Positions 11,368 to 24,430 of a stretch of 64,000 bases of DNA are shown here, piece by piece. The DNA is from Lutraria lutraria (lineage: Eukaryota > Mollusca > Bivalvia > Venerida > Mactridae): positions 3,966,819 to 4,030,818 of the forward strand of contig OZ026847.1 in assembly GCA_964023205.1 (NCBI GenBank), given 5' to 3'. Every line of letters begins with the position of its first letter. Within the stretch, counting starts at the first letter, position 1. Below the pieces are notes generated by a model. It searched no databases and was not told where the DNA came from. It saw only the letters and a list, made by a program, of their open reading frames with translations. A program made the position numbers and the translations under genes.

Positions 11368-12779
11368 CAAATTTTAAAAGGTCAACGTGTTATCCCTTTT
11401 AAACAATATTCAAACTAGACGTGTTAATAACTCTTAGACGATGGAAATTTCTAAATGAAACAATTGTTTATATCACAAACTGCATAATGAAAGATAGGTA
11501 TTTCGAAATGCAGATAATTAATCCCGTAACTGCTGTATTTCAGCCGTACAACATGATGTAAACAGGTGGTATAACCAATTATAACAATCAACTATGTTAG
11601 CAAAACAACGGTTGACGTAATTGCTAATCTCATGTAACTCGTTATTTCCTTCTATATATTTGTATTTTAACAATGAAAAGATTCAATTCTACAGCTAGCT
11701 GGGGAATATGATAGGTCCAATGTGATTGGTCCAAGGTATCATAAACCTGGATGCCTTTGTTTATCTTATGTTACTTCGTTCTGTGGATATTTACCCTGAT
11801 TTCAACTCACACGAATGATGAACAATTCGCTCTCGGGCAATCATATGGGTTTGTTTTTACTACCGTGACTGCTTCTGATTTCAAGACTGTTTAAGGGTTG
11901 GAGATCATGTGCATGGCGTATGATCCCAACGCAAATTTTACAATTAGATCCGCTTAGAATAATAGAAAACGGATCGATAAATCACTTTATATGAAATAAT
12001 TCATCCGAGTACGAAATTAAGTTATTGATGGCATTTTCATGTGGGTTTTTTTGAGAGCATTGTATATTATTGGTTACATGGCACCTCAGTGATTTTGATA
12101 TAATATTTATATACTTTTGATAAGTAAATTCCCTTTGATAACGACAGAACACTTTTGTTTGGAAAATATACATCATGAAAGCCGGTTGTGCTACCTAAAG
12201 CATCATTTCAAAATCTCACAAATATGGATATTAATTTTATTTCAGCAGTGCATATCACAAACGGGAAAAACAATGTTACACGTCAACGATCCAACTACAG
12301 AGCGAAACATTTGCACATTATTCTTAATTAAAGGTCGTCACCCTGATAAAGATACCCATAAAGAAACAGACACGAATATATCGACGAGGCAAACAATGTA
12401 CAAAGATATGTACAAATGATTTTGTGAGTGTATGCAAAAAAGGAAGGCATCTACAATTAGATGAGGTTACATATATTTCCTTAATCAAAACCGATATCAT
12501 TTATTCAAAGCCTGTGTCTACTAAACAATTTTTCCGTTTTGCCAATAAAATTAAGAGATATATAAGCTTAAAAATATATGAAAACACCAGATACAAAACA
12601 AAACAGAAACAAAAAAAAGATATTAACGCAAGGTACAAACAGCAGATACCAACAACAGATACTAACAACAGATATCAAAAACAAACACTAATAGATATAA
12701 ACAACTGATAACAGCAGAAGGTACAAACAATATATACAAACACCAGCTGCAAGAAAACAGATAAAAACGACAGTAGATG
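11368..12779. other. 5' flank of gene B and spacer between the two blocks
   Basis: Positions 11,400-11,650 retain the family 5' flank (AGCCGTACAACA and TATAACAATCAA motifs, as upstream of A, C and D). Positions 11,650-12,780 are the spacer between blocks. The end of the spacer has a degenerate AACAACAGATAC-type short repeat at 12,640-12,720. No supported gene; two open frames (12,117-12,419 and 12,424-12,708) are Lys/Thr-rich, AT-driven and unrecognised. Confidence 0.55.
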
Positions 12780-14138
12780 AGAATGTAAACCTATTTTCCA
12801 CTGATCATGAAGATTATATTAGCTTTCTTGGCATCGATGTAAGCATTTGCCACCAACTCGGCTTTAGATGACTAGAACACGATTACAGACCGGAATTATG
12901 ATGTAATTAACCAAACATTTTGTTTTGTACTGTCTATACTGTATCCTTGGCCGTCTGGACATTAGATGTATCATTTATTTGTGTGAATTACATTATAAGC
13001 CGAACCGAAAACTCAAAGACGAGTGAAAACGTTTCGGTTCCCGAATCTATTTTATTTTACAAACGTATACGGCGGATCTCAGCGATCCATACTCGCTTTC
13101 AAGAAAGTAGAACTAAGCGGAATTTTTATTGTGATTTGACACACTGAAACACAATAAATGTTTACAATTTCATTTATATTCAAAATATATTCTCATATGA
13201 GTGCTTATTAATCAATCGAACAACAGGATGTAGACTTGTCGTTCAAATAGGTAAAGCAATTTATTAAGACAGCAAACCACAGACTGCATCTCATTTGTCA
13301 AATTCTAAGTTATTGCGTACACCTGTTGTTTGTAAGAAAATGATATGCACCATTCACTGGGAAAGTTTCACAATATAGATTGCGTATGTACGCAGCAATA
13401 AAGAAATCTCATATATCATATGCTTTACGTTTCCCTGATATTGTTAAATCTCTTAAAAGCAATGGACAAACATCTTGAAATTACAAAGAAAGTACACCGA
13501 TTTTTCAGACTTCATGCATGTTTATATCTTTAAAATATATGTATAGTACATTGCCAAGGTTTTAGTCAAACGCACGTCTTTTAGATATCAAATTATCAGT
13601 TTTTTAACGATCCAAAGGAAGTGATCATAATTAGTCCGGTTCCATGATCACTAGAAGTCCTTCGCTGCTAAGTGAGTTTTTTTTCTCTTTAACAACAATG
13701 AACCGAATTTTGACTGGAAAAATACGCGATAAATAACCTTTGATTAATTCTTATTATTCAGTTCAGTAACGATATCGATTGAAAAACATGCAAACTTTGT
13801 AGAAATTGACATTTTATTCCTTCACTCGACTGTTTCGTCCAATCTTGCGAGGGAAAATGCACTTTGATTACATTTGTGCATAGACTCTGTTTTCTGTGAT
13901 GTTGATTTAACATCGTTTTCTTGTTTTTATACATTTGTGCTGTTCCGGTGCACATACAGAGTTAAAATAAAATAAGTAAAACATATAAAATATTTTGAAC
14001 ACACATGAGTAAACTTTTAACTAGATAATCAGTCCTTTACTCGATCAAAAATAGTCTGGGACGCTGATCTGGTCCAAAAAAGTCAGAGTCGGTTAACCAC
14101 CGTGAGTATGTGACTGACATTTCACGGAATAGTTCTTA
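12780..14138. other. Start of block 2: 3' flank of gene C
   Basis: Positions 12,780-13,445 match 1-660. Positions 13,450-14,100 have no counterpart in block 1. No gene seen. The segment marks the left edge of the second copy of the two-gene block. Confidence 0.65.
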
Positions 14139-15629
14139 TTATGGTGACCATGAGCAAACAGCGCATGTCAACTCTCTTCCGTCCACGTATGGTGGACATT
14201 TAAGTGATCCACAGACCCCTTCCACAAAATAGAACAAAGCGCCATTTTGATTATCATGGCCTCCGACAAGTGCCTCCGGGTTACCATCCATACAAATGTA
14301 ATCAGCAGCAGACTTGTGAGAATAATGTTCTGACATCAGGTATCCTGAATATTCTAATTTATAATTGTTATAACATTCATTACGACCAGGTATCATCAAA
14401 ACGTTGCTACGTTGTATCCTACATACTGCACATGGTACATCTTTATCAATTAGACTTTTCCAATTAACATATGAATGAACTTCATATTCACCACCATATA
14501 TTCTGGTTGCAGATTGTGAACCATCTGTGTAGTTACCCCATAAAGGGTCACTTGGTAAACACAATCTGTTTGCTCCAGATCCAGGATTCTGGTGTTCGCC
14601 ACCTGCAGCGTATCCATGATAAACTAAATGTGCCTCATCTGGACATACGGTGCGTCCCCATCTAACATAGCTTGAACTGATTGATTTCGTTTCCATTGGC
14701 AGTCTGTTTTGTAATTTCATCAGCGCTTCCTCTGAAACTATGTACAAAGCACGAAGTTAGAATAACTTAAACACATACCGACAGAGGCTATCACAAAGAA
14801 AGTTTTAGAAAACAAGAGATATTAATGGTGTACGATGTTTTGGTGCATAACATAATATATACACAAAGCTTTGTTATATCGTTTATATGTATATTAATTA
14901 AATGATTACTACTGCTCTATACAGCATGTGTATCTTACTTCATATTTTAGAGTAATCTTATGATACATTTACAATGCATTTAACTGTATTTTTTCCAATA
15001 ATATTGTTGTACGTGAAAAGCGTTACGATTTAATATAAGTTTACAAAGCGAAGCGTTATTAGATAAAGCTATTAAAATTAGATGATGTTACACGTCGATA
15101 TTTTTCTCTAATAATTAATGTATTCGATGAGTTATATTGTGCCCTTTCAGTGTCCGTGTCAATTAACGATTTTTCTTTCCATTTTTTCAATACAATTTCT
15201 ATAATAAGAAAACCAAAATTAATGGAAAGATTTATGCACCAGACAAATATTTGATGAACTAAACATCAAACGATTTATGAAATCATGAAGGAACTAAGTC
15301 ACGCCTTTAACTGCCTGAGTCAACTTAACTTTAAAAAAAATAAGTTACGCGTTTAACTATCTTAGTCATCTAGACAATTTTTTGTGGACTTTTATTATAA
15401 CATAATTTACCATGATAATATTGCTATAAAACAAAATATTACCTTTAAGTGCCTGTGTTAACGACGCCATTGTCTGATCTTGTTTACTGAGCTTTTCTTC
15501 TAGTTGAACCATCTTCTGTAGAACATCATATTCATATTCAAAAGGCTTAAAACAAGATCCTTTAGGTTCCATTGTAGAAATGACCTCACCTAATGCAAGT
15601 ATTATTATCACATTTAAGAAAATCATCAT
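14139..15629 (-). CDS. Short-chain collagen C4-like secreted protein, gene C (two exons)
   Basis: Exon 1 is 15,443-15,629 and exon 2 is 14,139-14,737, giving 261 residues, the same length as gene A. The donor reads AAAG|GTAATA and the acceptor ATAG|TTTCAG. The phase-1 junction codes Val where A has Asp. The signal peptide starts MMIFLNVIIILALGEV, the coiled coil includes LQKMVQLEEKLSKQ, and the ten-Cys domain carries YVRWGRTVCPDE, LCLPSDP, VPCAVCR, VLMIPGRN, YICMDGNPE and CPPYVDGRELTCAVC. By eye about 18 residues differ from A across 261, so the pair is a recent duplicate. The intron is 705 bp and lacks the 2-kb insertion of A. Both reading frames are clean, so this and A are the likely functional copies. 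Function beyond secretion is not established. Confidence 0.9.
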
Positions 15630-16930
15630 GTTTAACTCTCTTCAAATAACATCAAAATCAGACGTGTTAATAACTTTGAGATCGCTCAAGTTTCTAAATG
15701 AAACAACACCTTCGGTGTCTGTTTTATATCATCACAAACTGTATAACGCAAGATAGGTATTTTGAAATGTATATATAATATCACGTTACTACTGTATTTC
15801 AGCCGTACAACAGGATGTAAACTGGTGGTATAATCAATTATAACAATCAATTATGTTAGCGAAACAACCGCATACATAAATTCTAATCTCATGTAACTCG
15901 TTATATCCTGCTATATATATTTTTGTTGTTCGGTACCAACACAAAGTTTATACCATTTCTCAACAGTCGTTCGGTTTTACTGTTCCTGCATACCGAAGAG
16001 CTTCCATTAACCTCCGCCTACGAACATAGTTCCACTTTTATAATTCAATGGCATTAATACAAATTCAGAAATTACGTGCATTCAAGTCAAAATTAGATGA
16101 CCAAGCAAAATCGTAAACGAGCAATACAGAATAGTCGTAAAAATCAAAACAATCCTCTACCTCGGATAACTACAATATTTACTATCAATGTACATATTTC
16201 GTTATATATGCTAATTTAGTTTGTTTCCTAGCTTCTATTTCAAACATACAGAAGTCATCATTGAATTCATGGACGATGCGATGATAACTGCGAGACAACC
16301 AGATATTTAAAAAGTGGTTCATCGGGAAATTTTAATCGATTAATTTAATGCATATAACATGTAACATTTTCTTCGAGCATGTCTTCGTGTATGAGATATT
16401 ACATTCTGTATACGTTGAGTATACAAAGACGCAGGTAATGCAGACTATATATACTAATTGCTGAACTACTTTTGGTGATCAGATGGGGAAACATAAATCA
16501 AAGTACTGAAGCACATGGAACGGGAACAACTTTAACAATTGCATGGCGGGTGTAGAAAAGCGTAGTACATTGGTCTGCATCAAAATTCTTGCTCGAACTA
16601 TGGTTCAGTTTCTAAAACTCAGCCCAATACCTCACCTACAAAGATATTCAACTTTTGACTACTTTGTAGTTCCGAACAACAGCACAACTTTCAGAGCTTT
16701 GGTTTTCAACGGGGAAATTTATCAAAAGAAACTATTTAACAAAACCAATTTTTGCAATTTCCACACGTGATCCTTAGCAAAAAAGTTGAATGTTTCACAT
16801 GCTCGACTCGCTCATATGTAGCATTGTTGAGAGTTAAGTAGACTAAGTTTACTTTCGTACATTTAAATGAAATTGTTTGCGTATGAGGTTAGTACATGTA
16901 TGCGACGCCGCAAAATGGCAAAAGTATAAT
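15630..16930 (-). promoter_or_regulatory. Conserved 5' flank of gene C (presumed promoter or 5'UTR region)
   Basis: Counterpart of 4,131-5,420, with a TATATATA run at about 16,446-16,453. It ends at GGAGATA, where block 1 has its 4-kb insertion and this copy runs directly into the 3' flank of gene D. Same caution as for the gene A flank: the conservation reflects duplication. Confidence 0.5.
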
Positions 16931-17616
16931 GGAGATACTAACGCACTTCCGTGATTTTGATATAACTGAAGTTAGTTTCCTTCTAAGAGTCGAGATTAAA
17001 ACCCACGAACTTTCGTTCAGAAGTTCAGCTTCTCACCCCTAGACCACCGATCATCCCTGGTGCATTCGTAATATTGTCGAGTGATAATGATAAAGTGCAT
17101 ACGCATTAGTATCATATGCGAATCAAAATGTAAAGTTAGTATCAACTGATCAATTTCAAAACATTACGTACGTGAACTATCGACATTGTAATCAAATATC
17201 TTTCGGGATTTGTATCAAACATTCAGACAAACCTTTTAATGTAAAAAAAACCGTATAGTTTTGATTGTTAATATCGTATCGTGCGATGTAATCCTGGACA
17301 GAGCTAGAGGTATGTTCATTTTTGTGCACATCCCTGGAGAATCAATCGTCACTTAATACAATGTGATATCTAGATGTATACTGACCACAAAATACGAAAT
17401 ATCAAAAAAGATTATGACTTTAAGTGATTTTTTCAAATATAACAACACAGTTACGAATATGTAACGCATTTATTTCTGTGCATTATTTATCATGTACAAG
17501 AACGTCATCTTATTGAAGTGGGAGATTATCCTTCAAAATCACACAATGAAAGACATACATTAGTGATAAAAATGGAATAGCAATAAGTGACCGAACAGTC
17601 CATAAATAACCGCTCA

Positions 17617-18580
17617 TTACGGCGACCACGAGCAAACAGCGCATGTCAACTCTCTTCCATCCACGTATGGTGGACATCTTAACGATCCACACACGCCTTC
17701 AACAAAATAGAACAAAGTGCCATCTTGATCCTGCTGACCTCCATCAAGAGTCTCCGGGTTACCATCCACACAAATGTAATCTGAAGGAGACGAGTAAGTA
17801 TGATGTTCTGACATCAAGTATCCTGTATATTCTAACGTATAATTGTTGTAACAGTCATTACGACCAGATATCATCAACACATTGCTGCGCTATATCCTAC
17901 ATACCGCACAAGGTGCATCTTTATCAGCTAATTTTTTCCAACTCTCATATGAATGCACTTCATATTCACCATCATATATTCTAGTTGCCGTGATTGTGTA
18001 CCATCTGTGTTGTTACCCCATAAAGGATCACTTGGTAAACATAATCTGTTTGCTCCTGATCCAGAATTTGCGTGTTCGCCACCTGCAGCGTATCCATGAT
18101 AAACTAAATGTGCCCCGTCTGGACATACGGTACGTCCCCACCTAACATAGCTTGAACTGATTGATTTCGTTTTTCAATGAAATATCTATACAAAGATCAC
18201 CATAGAATGAAATATTACACAGAAGGCTAATGCAAAGTAAGATGCACCGAGCAAACATTTGAAGAAGCTACACATAAAAATATTTGTATTATCATTTCAA
18301 TTATGAAGGAACTAAGTTGCACCTTTCAAAGTCTGAGTCGACTGATTTCTCTTCATTGTACTTTTATTTGAACAAGGTTTATCGTGATAAGATTATTGTA
18401 GAACAAACTATTACCTTTCAGTGCCTGTGTTAACGACGCAATTGTCTGATCTTGTTTACTGACAATTTTTACAAGTTCGACCATTTTCTGCAGAACACCA
18501 TACTCATATTCAAAACGTTTAAAACAAGAACATTTAGCTTCCATTGTAGCACTGACCGCAGCTAATCCAAGTATAATCAT
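17617..18580 (-). pseudogene. Short-chain collagen C4-like gene D, multiply broken
   Basis: Exon 1 (18,415-18,580) is open from an internal ATG (MIILGLAAVSATMEAK) with the donor AAAG|GTAATA. A 5-base insertion separates it from the original tandem ATGs, so the signal peptide is shortened. Exon 2 (17,617 to about 18,173) has three lesions. Its first 40 bases and acceptor are gone, fused at about 18,173 to sequence that lies mid-intron in gene B (about 10,981). A 2-base insertion lies at about 17,988-17,996. The conserved CRIQR motif has CAG changed to TAG (17,890-17,892). The 3' part still reads GRNDCYNNYTLEYTGYLMSE and CPPYVDGRELTCAVC. It is closest to gene B, as expected for its duplicate. 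Clear pseudogene. Confidence 0.92.
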
Positions 18581-19420
18581 CACAAGTCATGTAAGAAAAT
18601 CATCATTTTAACTAACTGAATACTAGTAGTATATAGTTTAATGAAACTTTAAAACATACTTTTAAATTACTTTCCAAATGAAAGTATGGTATCTGTTTCC
18701 TATTACAATGTTTACGAGATAAACATTTATTCACTGAGAATTATTGGAAATCAGCCGTCCAAATAACTTTTAGATCTCTGAAAATTTATTATATTGAACA
18801 CAAATTGCCATGTCTGTTTCACATAACAAAGTACACGAAGAAGGATAAAAAATCGAAATTGAGACATATTATCCAATAACCGCTCTTTTTCAGCCATGCA
18901 ACAAGATATTGTATTGCGGTATATCAATTATAACAATCAGTTATGTTGGCAAAACGAATACTGGTCAAAATCATACAACTCGTTATATATACATCATATA
19001 TATATATATATATTACAACCTGGATACAGGCCGTCTAAACTAGGTTAACCCCATGCATTTTTGCTACAGACCAGACGAATGTGGTATACGGGCTGTGTTT
19101 TTCCTCCATTTATTGTATGGTCACATGTTTACATTTGGTTGGGGTTGGGGATTTAGGGTGGAGGTAGTATTTTTGAGTAAGGAGATATTTTTGTATGTTT
19201 TTTTTCTGCGAGTCCTTTTCATATCCAAGTGTTAAGTTTGTCTGAAGCCCATCCAACATTACTGATTTGTGTCTTTGGTTATCAAAGCTAATCACATTGA
19301 TATTTATCCATAATTGTTCGATAGGATAAACTTTATATTGCAAAAATGAACATAGCCTGAAACAATACTTACTATTTCACTGTTCGTTGACATTTTTTCC
19401 GCGATGTTTTTGGTTTTGAC
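18581..19420. other. 5' flank of pseudogene D and boundary to the tandem array
   Basis: The family 5' flank is recognisable to about 18,960 (AGCCATGCAACA, TATAACAATCAG). A TA dinucleotide run lies at about 18,985-19,015. The open frames in 19,050-19,345 are unrecognised and overlap on opposite strands. No gene supported. Confidence 0.55.
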
Positions 19421-21387
19421 AGATCCAGAAAGGGTCGAGTTGTAAAAGTGTCAAATACATTCTGAGGCTGAAATCGGCAGGTTTGGTAAATCTTGAAGTG
19501 TGTATTTTGAGTAAACTAGCGGGATATTTCGTAACTATTTCACAAGGCTTTCATTAATTGACAAATGATACCAATTTGATTGCTATTCGAGACGCTTCAG
19601 TTCCAGGGTATGCCTCTTTATTGTAGTCAGTGATAAGGTGCGTGAGGCGTTTCTTGAAAATCCGTCTGTACCATATGTTCTTAGTGAAAACGTTTACATC
19701 ATAGAATTCCATTCTTTTCTTTCATTGCGCATGTGCAACATAATTTGCAGTGTGCTAACAAAGTGACTGTCTACTTCAAATCATGTCAAATGCCTGCTAT
19801 AACCATAGCGGCTAGCTGGATTTGATCTAGTATACTTGAATATACATAAATGTATTTTATGACATGTAATACAATAAAATGACTTAGATATAAATTCATT
19901 TACAGTATAGAGAAACCAAACTGCAAGGTTTTACTCATGCGTTCATGCCTAACTGGTCGAGAAAACTTGGCAAAGAGTCGTATTAAGATTTTTTTCACAC
20001 GAACAAAAACAAGAACAAAAATCCACACGCTGTACTCGTACACTTATAAATTTCCTGTGAGATATAGCGGATGTTTATCACGATATTATAAACATTTCTT
20101 GAATTTGCGATCTAAAATTGCTTGTTTTTGCAATTGTTTGCAAATAAGTGATACACTAAGAAACAGTGTAACTTCTCCAAAGCAACACCCTTTGGGAGAA
20201 GCAATTTATGTTATTGTTGGGATGCTATTGCTCTCAAGAGGTTAAATAAATAGTTAAATCGTACAGTTGGGAAAAACCATGCTGTTGTATAAGGGAGGTT
20301 GTTGTTCAAGAGAGGATCGCTTTGGAGAGGTTGCACTGTATATAAGTTTCGCACGATGATTTGGCAAAAAAATGGAATGAAAACAATCAAACATAGCTAC
20401 AAAGTTTGCGTTGTGGACACAGGAATACTATACTCATATGGCTCGACTGACAAATGTATGCTGTTGTTTTCTAGTTATGCAACACCGTGCGTAATAGATC
20501 TAGAGTTTTGATATTTCTTTATCATTGTGAGGGAAATTTTGTTCACCTCCACTAGGCCTTCTCTCGCTGGGTGCATTGATATTTGATGCGAATCTGAGTA
20601 CTACTGTCGTTATCTACATCCACCGTGAAAAATGTTTCCATTTTTAAATATTTATTTTTAAGGTCATAAATAGAAACCTCCAGCATTAAGTTCAACTGAT
20701 AGCCTATGTTCTACCTATTACGGGGATGATAAATGGGGTTACCCATCAGGTGCCTGAAATGAAAAACATTTCTACGAACACTGGTATCCGCAAATAACTG
20801 AAAGACTTTTAGAACGCCCCTCGTAGTTTCTTTAAGGATGAATGATAAAACTAAATATTTTATATAAATGCTTCTATGCCTCTGTTTGTGTTTGACCTGA
20901 ATAATTTATCATTCGCCATACATATCCGCATTGTAACGCAATTGAAATATCATTTATCATTTTTATTCTTTTTGTACATGTTCATTTCAGCTAAAATGTA
21001 ATTCCGTTTTATAGTACTACTCCGATGAAAAAGAAATGAACATCTCGCTTGGCGTCAAATTGATTGAGCAAAAGGTCAAGGGAAGTAATAATGTAACTCC
21101 GACAATTTTGATATAGCTGCAGTTAGTTCCCTTGATGGTGACCAACAGTTAGGTGAAAATCCTACTTTCCAACATACTTTTCTATTTCAATTATGCAACC
21201 TGCAAATTATACCAAGCTCGTTGTTACACACGAATGTTGATGTTAGTTTAGATTCACGATTATTTTAAAGGTTGTATGTATTTTTATCTTAGTGGGACCC
21301 TAATACAAACTTTATTGACTATGAACAAAAGTTAGAGGTACATGATCCTTATAAATTGTGACATTCAAACATGATTGATAAAATATT

Positions 21388-22180
21388 AACTTTCACCCAT
21401 TCACTATTTTGATCCTTATATCTTATGATTTAGACTTGGTTTATTTCTAATTAGTATATTCTTAAATATCATATAATATATTTTATACATTTTTAAATCA
21501 TTCAGTATTTAAATCAATGCTTTTGTTTAATTCCTTATCGCATTTAATTACTGTTTAGACAACATATAAATATTTAGCGTTCATATCATCTGTTTAACCA
21601 ACATCGGTAACTGCAGATATTTTGTTTTATTTTCTATATGTTTCTTTGTCTGTTTAACATGACTTATTGTATGTTCAGTGTTATTTATATATTGTAAATA
21701 TGAAATAAATAAGTGAATAAACGAACAAATGGACGGATGACGAACGAATGCACGGATAGACAAATGAACAAACGGACGGGTTAATTTTCACCCATACACT
21801 ATTTTGATCCTTATATCAAATGTTTTTGACTTGGTTTAATTTGAATTAGTATATTCCCAAATATCATTATAATATAATATAATTATTTCATACATTTTTA
21901 AATCCTTCAGTATTTAAATTTCAAAATGTAATCAATGTTTTTTTTTTTAATCCTTATTGCATTTAAATACTGTTTAGACAATGTATCAATAATAGCGTTC
22001 AGATCTGTTTTACCAACATTTGTGACTGCAGACATTTTGTTGTTTTATTTTCTATATGTTTCCTTGTATGTGTAACATGTATGTTCCGTGTAATTTATAT
22101 TGTAAATATGAAAATAATAAGTGAATAAACGAACCAACGGACGGGTGAACGAACGGACGGACGAACAATGGCGATCGGGT
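21388..22180. repeat. Two roughly 0.4-kb subrepeats ending in ACGG/ACGA arrays (copy I)
   Basis: Subrepeats begin at 21,388 and 21,781 with TTTCACCCATNCACTATTTTG. Each ends with a short array of GAACGAACGGACGG-type units (21,718-21,780 and 22,128-22,172). The same pair occurs in copies II and III, six in all. The arrays explain the Arg/Phe/Val-rich open frames on the minus strand. Confidence 0.8.
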
Positions 22181-24323
22181 TAGGTACACACATTTAAACC
22201 ATAAGGTCATCCTTAAAAGTTATTTTTGTATGTAATTGATCGTCATATTTTATTGCTTTGTTATTATTTGTTATTTATATAATGTTTACTTTCACGTCAT
22301 TGTACTTTTCATGCCATGGTGTGCATGCTTGTTTATACGTTAATCACGAGAAATTTGTAGTTTAAGTGATAAATAAATAATAATTTTATTATCATTCATT
22401 CAAATGTCATCTTTAGATACATGTGAAAGCACAAAAAACGACCAACTCATAAACTATTAATTAGTTGCAAGAAAATTCCACAAACTGCCTGTCAATTCCC
22501 CAACTGCTATCTACAAGTAATAATAATCAATTAATCTTAACTCCATTTGTACGGATATCTGATTCCAGTAACCTGTAAGGACATTTCATGAAAACAGTAC
22601 ATAATTATTGGATTAGTAGAATTGCTTATCAGTTCATCGATTAGACATTGAATTTATCTCATCCTTGGAAATATACTGGTTTGCTGTTACGTGACAGGCA
22701 CATTAAAATATTAGTCGTCCCAAAAAGATTCTAGCGATTTTGACCGTAAATTTTGTTTCGTTTTTAATTCCAATTTGGATAATACATTATATATTAATTG
22801 TAATATAATTATTATTATTATACTGTACATGGATATAATTATAAATTGTGTATGAATTATGTTATATTGTAGTCTGTAGTATAAGTCAACCTGTTATTGA
22901 GTAGTATACTATAGAAGAACAGAACAGAATATAGTTTATTCAGTAACTTGTACACAAACTTATAGGGACATGGTTACATAACACAAAATTAAATATACAT
23001 TATTTTATAGGTCACAAACCAAATACAGATCAAACATGAGACCTTTTTTATAAATACTATGCAATCCAATGCGAATTATCTTCTTTCCTACTGAATTGGA
23101 AATATGTCATCGATAGTATACTTAAGTTCTGATTAATTTACATGATCATACAATAATGTCATAATCAAAATTACATAAGTACATGTTTACCTGTTAATAT
23201 TGATCAAACGTGACATTGTATTTATCTATAAAATGTATTTATGAATTTCCAAGCATTTTAAAAAATTCCAAACGGCTAAAAAGCTGCAAGGATACAATTT
23301 TGAATGGATGAACAGTGATATTTATATATAGCTATGGTTGTATAATACATGGAAGTTTTATACTAATTCAAGATAAATAATGAGAAAGATAAATAAGAAT
23401 TTCATAGCAATGCACGGAGAAGGTCCAAAAATGTATGTTTTATACGAACTATGTATATTTATGTGTGTTACATATCTAACATGAGCTTTGACATTATGAC
23501 GCTAGGGACGAATGCTTTCTCATGAAATCAATTCTACAGAGTGATAAAATAATATTAACAAAATAAAAACAGTTTACACAACTGTATTTCTACATTTGTA
23601 GGCCTTTTCAACAAATATTGACAGGTTTCTGATAATATTTATTCATATATATGTACAACTCTGAAATAAAATACTGAAGTATATGTAAATAATTAAATAT
23701 ATAGAAATGACAAGCTCTCCTGGAATTCAGAATGTGCAGGAATCAGTTTGACTTGTCAATTATTGACACTTATCGATGAGGTAAACTTTATATATTTAAT
23801 GTACATAATTTTGCCCGTCATTCATGCTTAACCACGTCTATGTTACTTCAGTTAAAAAACATAAGTTTACACAAACATAGCTCATGAATACCTCAGGTTA
23901 AAACATAATGCAAATTAAATCAAACAAAAAATCTTACGCATTTATATCGTAAAAAAGTTTGATATGAAATTTGTTATGTCGTAACGTCCGTTATTTTATT
24001 GTTATGTCTGGATAAAGGCGGTTGCGCTGAAACATTTCAACTAAACCAGTTCGAAAATCTATGTGTGTCCTGTTTTCATCCACAATCCACATTACTTCAT
24101 TTGAATCGTCAAAGATTTGGAACAATACTCATTAAAGTACGTTGAAAATCTACAATTTCATCTTTTCAGAATTTTCTAAAAAATATTTTCTTAATATGCA
24201 AAGGTGCTAAATATCTTCTTTTAACACAATAGAGCTGGGCGTATTGACTTTTATGAACGTTTGTAAATATTTAATATTTTTCATAATCTATGACGCTATT
24301 GTTTTATTTTCACTTTTTTTCAG

Positions 24324-24430
24324 GATGTTGTTTGAAGGCCCTGTGGGAATTCATGATACCACTTATGTTTATAAACTTCATATACACTGACTACATATAT
24401 ATGTCTATATATTTTTCCTTCGTTAAATAG
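24324..24430 (+). other. Possible terminal exon remnant (copy I)
   Basis: A pyrimidine run and CAG precede GATGTTGTTTGAAGGCC, a good-looking 3' splice site kept in all three tandem copies (29,575 and 37,363). A frame from the ATG reads MLFEGPVGIHDTTYVYKL here. The downstream AATAAA of the other copies is AATAGA in this one. Codon changes between copies are mostly amino-acid-changing, which argues against selection on protein. Weak candidate only. Confidence 0.15.
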
